This document shows positions 7,560-9,105 of a stretch of 9,105 nt of DNA, one piece after another. How positions within the stretch are numbered: the stretch's first letter is position 1; each line of letters opens with the position of its first letter. Under the pieces are notes generated by a model. That model saw only the letters and a program-made list of their open reading frames with translations. It did not search any database and was not told the origin of the DNA. Source of the stretch: Bacteroidota bacterium (GTDB taxonomy: Bacteria; Bacteroidota; Bacteroidia; Bacteroidales; VadinHA17); the NCBI GenBank assembly GCA_016868515.1, contig VGGM01000035.1:1-9105 (forward strand), written 5' to 3'. The translations under genes were made by a program, and so were the position numbers.

Positions 7560-8507
7560 TCAAAACTGCTCAAGAATCTCGATCCTTGATTTGATAGAGG
7601 GGTGTGTTGCGAACATTGATGCAAAGAAGGAGCCCTTCTTTTTATCCTCGAGCTGGGGGTTTTCAATGAACATCTGGGCAACATCCCTGCGTTTTACAGC
7701 CTCAATAACCGGGTCGCGCGAAACCTTCCTCAATGCCGAGGCAAGTGCAACCGGCTTTTTCGTGAGGTATGCAGCACCCGCATCGGCCATATATTCCCTC
7801 TTGCGAGAGATGGCAAACCTGAAGAGTGATGCCAGCAGATAGCCAACGAGGGCCAGGGCAAGGGCAATCAGTATTCCGGCCCCCCCGCTTCCCTTTTTTC
7901 CACCGCTGCTCCGCCCCAGACTGCCATACCTGAGTGAGCGCAACATCGCTTCAGCTATGAATGCAAATATCCCGACAAAAATCACTGAGATAATCAGCAA
8001 CCTTACATCACGGTTCCTGATGTGGGTCAGTTCGTGTGCTATGACACCCTCAAGTTCTTCATCATTCAGTTTGTCAACTATTCCACGGGAAAGCGAGATC
8101 GTAAATGTGCTGCTACCTATCCCGCTGGCAAAGGCATTCAGTGAATCATCTTCAATGACATTAACCTTAGGCATCTTCATACCGGCGGTAATTGCAAGAT
8201 TTTCAACCAGATTATACACTCTCTTGTTCTCTTTTCTCTCAAGGGGCCTTGAACCGGTAGCTGCGTTTATCATTGCACTGTGCGAAAACCATGCTATCAG
8301 GAACCACAAACCCACACCGATTGTAATCCATGGGACAAGCCTTAAGAAATGCCCCGAAACCACAGCCGGATCTTTGAACTCGGGATCGGCCGTAAAGAAG
8401 AGAAAGAGCCAGGCCAGTACATAAAACACCACCGGAAACATAACCAGCAGGATAAGCGACCTGGTGTTGTTTTTCCAGATCTGCGACTGCAAACCTACAT
8501 ATTTCAT
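7560..8507 (-). CDS. htpX: HtpX-like M48 family membrane zinc metalloprotease
   Basis: Membrane metalloprotease of family M48B; relatives such as E. coli HtpX degrade misfolded membrane proteins with the active site on the cytoplasmic side. The 315 residues carry hydrophobic segments near 17-39, 57-76, 169-188 and 210-229. The zinc site is HELTH (158-162), with E238 of SRKREYMAD (235-243) as the likely third ligand. The downstream ASGIGSSTFTISLSRGI (127-143) type strand region is also typical. A Gly/Ser-rich basic linker (about 194-210) joins the third and fourth membrane segments. The ATG lies 16 bases after the lemA stop, with a GGGGTAG stretch upstream that could act as a ribosome binding site. 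The lemA-M48 pairing is common in bacteria. Slightly longer than E. coli HtpX (293 residues). Substrates cannot be read from the sequence. Confidence 0.92.
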   Translation of the reverse strand: MKYVGLQSQIWKNNTRSLILLVMFPVVFYVLAWLFLFFTADPEFKDPAVVSGHFLRLVPWITIGVGLWFLIAWFSHSAMINAATGSRPLERKENKRVYNLVENLAITAGMKMPKVNVIEDDSLNAFASGIGSSTFTISLSRGIVDKLNDEELEGVIAHELTHIRNRDVRLLIISVIFVGIFAFIAEAMLRSLRYGSLGRSSGGKKGSGGAGILIALALALVGYLLASLFRFAISRKREYMADAGAAYLTKKPVALASALRKVSRDPVIEAVKRRDVAQMFIENPQLEDKKKGSFFASMFATHPSIKSRIEILEQF

Positions 8508-8523
8508 ATTCTACCCCAGGTTG

Positions 8524-9087
8524 TTAAAACGACAACTTTGGCGCCTGGTCAAGATTTGCCCTCTGCTCAGTGCCCAGATCAAACATCTGCTCTCTTTTGA
8601 ACCCGAACATACCGGCAACAATGTTTGCGGGGAAGACTTCTACGGCATTATTGAGCTCCTTGGTGGCAGAGTTGAAGAATCTCCTTGCAGCGGCCAGTTT
8701 ATTCTCAATGTCCGAAATCTCCTCCTGAAGGTTCAGGAAATTCTGGTTGGCCTTAAGGTCGGGATATGCCTCAACAGCTATCCTTAAACCGCCAAGTGCT
8801 CCGGAGAGCCTGTTCTCAGCTGCAATCTTCTCATCGATGGTGCCTGCATTCATAGCCCCGGCTCTGGCTGCAGTAATTTCAGTAAGCAGATCCTTCTCAT
8901 GCTTCATGTAACCCTTTACTGCATCAACAAGCTGGGGAATAAGGTCATGCCGTTGCTTAAGCTGTACATCAATATCGGCAAATGACTGCTCACGGTTATT
9001 CCTTAACCTTACAAGCCTGTTGTATACCGAAATCGCAAATACAACAAGCACAAGCAACAGGGCAAGAATGATAATCATAAATGACAT
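8524..9087 (-). CDS. lemA: LemA family membrane-anchored coiled-coil protein
   Basis: LemA proteins have one N-terminal membrane anchor and a soluble helical-bundle domain; their biochemical role is not settled. The 187 residues begin with a hydrophobic segment (about 3-23) ending in VYNRLVRLRNN, followed by long helices with the family signature of repeated polar heptads. Conserved blocks include DIDVQLKQRHDLIPQLVDAV (43-62), KGYMKHEKDLL, LRIAVEAYPDLKANQNFLNL and the C-terminal block MFGFKREQMFD. The length is standard. The start at 9087 gives the normal short N-terminus; an alternative ATG four codons in (9078) would shorten the anchor. It is upstream of and probably co-transcribed with htpX. 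Only 18 bases of upstream sequence are in the window, so its promoter cannot be assessed. Confidence 0.94.
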   Translation of the reverse strand: MSFMIIILALLLVLVVFAISVYNRLVRLRNNREQSFADIDVQLKQRHDLIPQLVDAVKGYMKHEKDLLTEITAARAGAMNAGTIDEKIAAENRLSGALGGLRIAVEAYPDLKANQNFLNLQEEISDIENKLAAARRFFNSATKELNNAVEVFPANIVAGMFGFKREQMFDLGTEQRANLDQAPKLSF

Positions 9088-9105
9088 TTCTCAACTATTT
9101 AGGTT

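Noticed and set aside
7957..8424. 155-codon plus-strand open frame opposite htpX
   Set aside because: It is antisense to the HtpX frame containing HELTH, and its Ser/Thr/Ile-rich translation shows no family features.
7560..9087. lemA-htpX pair as a possible new defence or signalling module
   Set aside because: Both are well-known families and this pairing is widespread; nothing extra is fused or inserted.

Overview
The window reads as a chromosomal housekeeping region of a Bacteroidota bacterium, probably Bacteroidales or a near relative. Three things point there. Promoter-like boxes match the Bacteroidota -7 consensus TAnnTTTG upstream of aroQ, ppdK and pckA. Most start codons lack a Shine-Dalgarno sequence and have A/T-rich leaders. 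The pyruvate kinase has the divergent N-terminal motif I associate with this phylum. The assignment is an inference from protein style and signals, not from a marker gene.

Layout from left to right: an aroQ-pyk operon on the minus strand (832-1 and 1260-829), with pyk cut by the left edge; a divergent xerD on the plus strand (1383-2279); ppdK, pyruvate phosphate dikinase (2395-5121), followed by a strong hairpin; pckA, ATP-type PEP carboxykinase (start chosen at 5289, end 6911), with plsY starting one base later (6913-7551); then, convergent on the minus strand, a lemA-htpX pair (9087-8524 and 8507-7560). The genes are packed tightly. No gap exceeds about 170 bp, and I see no tRNA, rRNA, CRISPR array, insertion sequence or prophage gene.

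The main biological theme is the phosphoenolpyruvate node. Pyk (PEP to pyruvate), PPDK (reversible PEP/pyruvate interconversion using PPi and AMP) and Pck (PEP/oxaloacetate) all lie within about 7 kb. Together they could set the direction of flux between glycolysis, gluconeogenesis and CO2-fixing C4-acid fermentation. AroQ (shikimate pathway), XerD (chromosome dimer resolution), PlsY (phospholipid synthesis) and LemA/HtpX (membrane-associated, likely proteostasis) are standard core functions.

I found no convincing new system. The points worth a second look are modest: the altered potassium-site motif in Pyk, the PEP-node clustering, the pckA start, an inverted repeat over the pckA -7 box, a perfect AT palindrome inside pckA, and the hairpin between ppdK and pckA.
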